DNA of 64,000 nucleotides, taken from NCBI RefSeq assembly GCF_008830225.1, contig NZ_WAIE01000001.1, positions 372,001 through 436,000 of the forward strand. Reading direction: 5' to 3'. The DNA comes from Pseudodesulfovibrio senegalensis. GTDB taxonomy: Bacteria > Desulfobacterota > Desulfovibrionia > Desulfovibrionales > Desulfovibrionaceae. Shown piece after piece: positions 61,588-64,000 of the stretch. The position numbers and the translations under genes were made by a program. Position 1 is the stretch's first letter; each line of letters opens with the position of its first letter. A model generated the notes under the pieces. It was not told the DNA's origin. It saw nothing but the letters and a program-made list of their open reading frames with translations, and ran no database searches.

Positions 61588-62990
61588 GCGAAAACGCAAG
61601 TATTTTGGTAGTGGACGACGAGCGGGATTTCGCCCATGGGGTGACCCGCCTGCTTCAGGCCCAGTTTCCCGGACGCCGGATCATTTCGGTCCACTCCGGG
61701 GACGAGGCGCTGGGGGTCCTCGAGAATGAGCCGTTCGGCGTGCTCATGACCGACCTTTCCATGCCCGGCATGGACGGCCTGGAGCTCATGGACCGGACCC
61801 GGGAAATGTGCCCGCAGACCACGGCCGTGCTGCTCACGGCCTACGGCACCATCGAGACGGCCGTGCAGGCGGTCAAGGGTGGCGCCCACGATTTTCTGAC
61901 CAAGCCCGTGGAACCGGAGAATCTGTTCCGGGTTACGGCACGGGCATTGGAACACCATCGCCTTCTGATGGAAAACACGCGCCTGCGCAGCCTTGTGGGC
62001 CGTTACGCGCAGTGCGATGCGCTTGTGGGCGACAGTGCGCCCATGCGTCGGCTCAAGGATGCATTGGCTGCCATTGCCGAATCCGACTACACCGTGCTCA
62101 TTCGCGGGGAGTCCGGCACCGGCAAGGAACTGGTGGCCCGGACCATCCACGATCTGAGCCGTCGTTCCGGACGCGAATTGCTGAGCGTGAACTGCCCGGC
62201 CATTCCTGAGCAGTTGCTGGAATCCGAGCTGTTCGGCCATGTGCGTGGCGCATTCACTGGTGCGGATCGCGACCGGGACGGGCTGTTCGTTGCGGCCCGG
62301 GGGGGCAGCCTGCTGCTGGACGAGATCGGGGACATTCCCCTCGCCCTGCAAACCAAGCTGTTGCGTTGCCTGCAGGAGCAGGAGGTCCGGCCTGTTGGTG
62401 CCAACCGCAACGTGCCCGTGGACGTGCGCATTCTGGCCAGCACCAATCAGGATCTGGAAGCGCGGATGCGTGACAAAAGCTTTCGTGAGGACCTTTACTA
62501 TCGGCTGAACGTGCTTTCCGTGCAGGTGCCGCCACTCAGGGACCGGCCCGGCGACATCCCTCTGCTGGCGCACCATTTCATGTTTCGGACCTGCGAGGAA
62601 ATGGATCGGGAACCGTGCGAGCTTTCGCCCGAGGCCCTGGCCTATCTCGGTGCCCGGCAGTGGCCCGGAAACGTGCGCGAATTGCAGAATTTCGTCAGGC
62701 GGCTTTCCGTGTTCTGCAGCGGCTCCGGAGTGGTGGACATGGCTCTGGTCCGCTTTGTGGAAAGCCAGACATCGGATTCGTCCGGCACCGGGCAGGGGGC
62801 TCCGTCCGTTTCTCCTTACAAGGAAGCCAAGGCCGCGGTGGTGGACGATTTTACGCGGGCCTACGTGGAGAACCTCTTGACGGTCACCTCGGGAAATGTC
62901 TCCGAGGCCGCACGGATCAGCGGGCTTTCCCGCGTGGCCCTGCAAAAGATCATCAAGCGTCTTGGTGTCGGCGTGGCCCGGTTTCGATAG
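61584..62990 (+). CDS. Sigma-54-dependent response regulator (NtrC type)
   Basis: A 468-residue enhancer-binding protein. The receiver has DDE near residue 12, phospho-Asp57 (VLMTDLSMPGMDG) and Lys in DFLTKPVEPEN. The AAA+ domain has Walker A GESGTGKE near residue 175, GAFTGA at 222-227, GSLLLDEIGDIPL, and the arginine finger region RPVGANRNVPVDVRILAST in pieces. The Fis-type HTH is NVSEAARISGLSRVALQKIIKR. It overlaps the kinase gene by four bases. The sigma-54 promoter and inverted repeat upstream of the divergent YeiH set are its probable targets. Confidence 0.95.
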   Translation: MSENASILVVDDERDFAHGVTRLLQAQFPGRRIISVHSGDEALGVLENEPFGVLMTDLSMPGMDGLELMDRTREMCPQTTAVLLTAYGTIETAVQAVKGGAHDFLTKPVEPENLFRVTARALEHHRLLMENTRLRSLVGRYAQCDALVGDSAPMRRLKDALAAIAESDYTVLIRGESGTGKELVARTIHDLSRRSGRELLSVNCPAIPEQLLESELFGHVRGAFTGADRDRDGLFVAARGGSLLLDEIGDIPLALQTKLLRCLQEQEVRPVGANRNVPVDVRILASTNQDLEARMRDKSFREDLYYRLNVLSVQVPPLRDRPGDIPLLAHHFMFRTCEEMDREPCELSPEALAYLGARQWPGNVRELQNFVRRLSVFCSGSGVVDMALVRFVESQTSDSSGTGQGAPSVSPYKEAKAAVVDDFTRAYVENLLTVTSGNVSEAARISGLSRVALQKIIKRLGVGVARFR

Positions 62991-63019
62991 CTTTTGGCGT
63001 TACTTTTTGGTGGCGTGTG

Positions 63020-63048
63020 TTGACGGAATGTTCACTTGCCGCCATTAT
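63020..63048 (+). promoter_or_regulatory. Probable promoter of the last histidine kinase gene
   Basis: TTGACG and CATTAT are separated by 17 bases, 29 bases ahead of the proposed start codon. Confidence 0.5.
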
Positions 63049-63076
63049 GGGGCATTGTTCAGAAAAAGGAGTTGTT

Positions 63077-64000
63077 TTGCATACTCTCGCCACCGATTAT
63101 CTTCCGGCAGAGCGGACCGACATGGATGCGTTGGTCCGGGCGGCCGAACGCCTTGGAACATCCCTTGTCCCCAAACTTTTCGATGCCATGCCTCTGGGCA
63201 TAATCATCATCAACGAGACTCGGCAGGCCGTGTATTGCAACGGGGCATTCCGCGGGCTTGCGGAAGAGGTGGGCAATGCCGACCCCGTGGGTATGCGTCC
63301 GGGCGAGGCCCTTGGCTGCGTGCATGCGCTGGATGGGGTGAATGGTTGCGGCACCACGGTTTTTTGCCGTCATTGCGGTGCTGCGCGGGCAATCCTCGAG
63401 AGTTTCCGGGGGACCACTGGCTTTCACGAGTGTCTTTTGCAACGTTCTCGCGAGGGCTTCAGCGATGCGCTGGTGTTGCAGGTTTTCACCGTGCCTTTCG
63501 AGTTCGAGGGGCGTCAGTATTCGTTGTTTTCGGGCATGGATGTCGGGCATGAAAAACGGGCCCTGGAAATGGAGCGGCTCGTATTTCACAAGTTGCTCAA
63601 CAGCGCCTCCGGGCTGGTCATGCTCAGCAACCTTCTTGAAGACGAAGTGGGAGAGCCCCTGTCCGAATACACGAGCCACATGCGTTCCGCATCCAAGGCG
63701 CTGGTTGGCCAGATTCGCAACTACCAGATCTGGGGTGCGGTGGAGCAGGGCCGGATCAAGGTCATTCCCGAGTCAATGAGTCCCGCGCGCCTCGTGGGGC
63801 AGGTCGTGGGCGATTGCGATAATATCGACGTTGGTCATGAATGCAGGGTTCTGACGGATTGTTCCCATGCCGGAGAGATCAGCACCGACCCCGATCTTGT
63901 CCGGCTGGTGCTTGGCGTGTTGCTGGAAAACGCCATGGAGGCTAGTGCTCAGGGCGGCTCCGTATCCCTGGCGTGCGAGACGCTGGATCAGGGTGTTTTG
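63077..64000 (+). CDS. PAS sensor histidine kinase, N-terminal part (runs off the window)
   Basis: 308 codons are visible and the frame is open at the right edge. The start is taken as TTG at 63077, with AAGGAG 5 bases upstream; an in-frame ATG lies at 63122. A PAS-type domain (residues 20-160; LFDAMPLGIIIINETRQAVYC) contains the Cys set LGCVHALDGVNGCGTTVFC followed by RHCGA. The dimerisation helix carries the probable phospho-His in RLVFHKLLNSASGLVML, and the ATPase N-box begins at LVRLVLGVLLENAMEAS. No membrane segment. The Cys spacing hints at a metal or Fe-S ligand. The ATP-lid and C-terminus are outside the window. Confidence 0.85.
   Translation, partial: MHTLATDYLPAERTDMDALVRAAERLGTSLVPKLFDAMPLGIIIINETRQAVYCNGAFRGLAEEVGNADPVGMRPGEALGCVHALDGVNGCGTTVFCRHCGAARAILESFRGTTGFHECLLQRSREGFSDALVLQVFTVPFEFEGRQYSLFSGMDVGHEKRALEMERLVFHKLLNSASGLVMLSNLLEDEVGEPLSEYTSHMRSASKALVGQIRNYQIWGAVEQGRIKVIPESMSPARLVGQVVGDCDNIDVGHECRVLTDCSHAGEISTDPDLVRLVLGVLLENAMEASAQGGSVSLACETLDQGVL

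Overview
The window is one contiguous, gene-dense, GC-rich stretch of bacterial chromosome. It looks like a sulfate-reducing member of the Desulfovibrionaceae (Desulfovibrio/Pseudodesulfovibrio type). The pointers are multiheme c-type cytochromes, a CarD regulator beside rho, many sigma-54 activators and PAS histidine kinases, a UPF0324 (YeiH) anion transporter, a bacterial RRM protein, and palindromic intergenic repeats of a style I associate with that family. The taxonomic call is inference; no rRNA gene is present. I saw no CRISPR array, complete insertion sequence or prophage gene.

Layout. 1-5.9 kb: the end of leuS, a PH-domain protein, and a two-gene RND efflux operon without an outer-membrane partner. 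6-8 kb: a minus-strand pair of a NapC/NrfH-type tetraheme quinol dehydrogenase and an octaheme cytochrome of the hydroxylamine oxidoreductase family. 8.2-10 kb: a two-domain acyltransferase resembling the ornithine-lipid synthase OlsF. 10.4-12.4 kb: groES-groEL. 12.6-24.2 kb: a long minus-strand housekeeping block (degP, ispE, tRNA-Gln, prs, rplY, pth, carD, rho, M48 peptidase, ribF, CLC). 24.4-26.2 kb: an AraC-type DNA-binding protein with an unrecognised 204-residue protein, then tRNA-Arg(CCT) whose 3' end plus terminator is duplicated 153 bp downstream. 26.2-31.4 kb: diguanylate cyclase, glycosyltransferase, an NSS amino-acid transporter with its 32-residue MetS-like subunit, an RRM protein and infA.

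31.5-46.5 kb is a peptide and amino-acid catabolism region: dipeptide epimerase, threonine dehydrogenase (tdh), a dppABCDF-type peptide ABC transporter, an M20 peptidase, kbl, a divergent Lrp/AsnC regulator, a MocR-type regulator, AzlCD and an Asp/Glu racemase. Together Tdh and Kbl turn threonine into glycine plus acetyl-CoA, and the transporter and peptidase would supply amino acids. 46.5-53.6 kb holds an acyl-CoA synthetase, a thioredoxin-fold Dsb protein, a cyclophilin, a single-domain response regulator, a small unknown protein and a 955-residue sigma-54 activator with a degenerate receiver and several PAS domains.

53.9-63 kb is the most interesting part. A minus-strand six-gene set (enlarged YeiH-type transporter, 60-residue membrane protein, UspA protein, two unknown membrane proteins, and a pseudokinase fused to a UspA-like domain) lies divergent to a two-component system. 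That system has a histidine kinase with a periplasmic CMHCH haem-attachment motif and a sigma-54 response regulator. Between the two sets I see a good -24/-12 promoter facing the six genes and, 59 bp upstream of it, an 11-bp-arm perfect inverted repeat. I propose this as one haem-sensing, sigma-54-controlled stress and anion-transport system. The window ends inside another PAS histidine kinase with a cysteine cluster.
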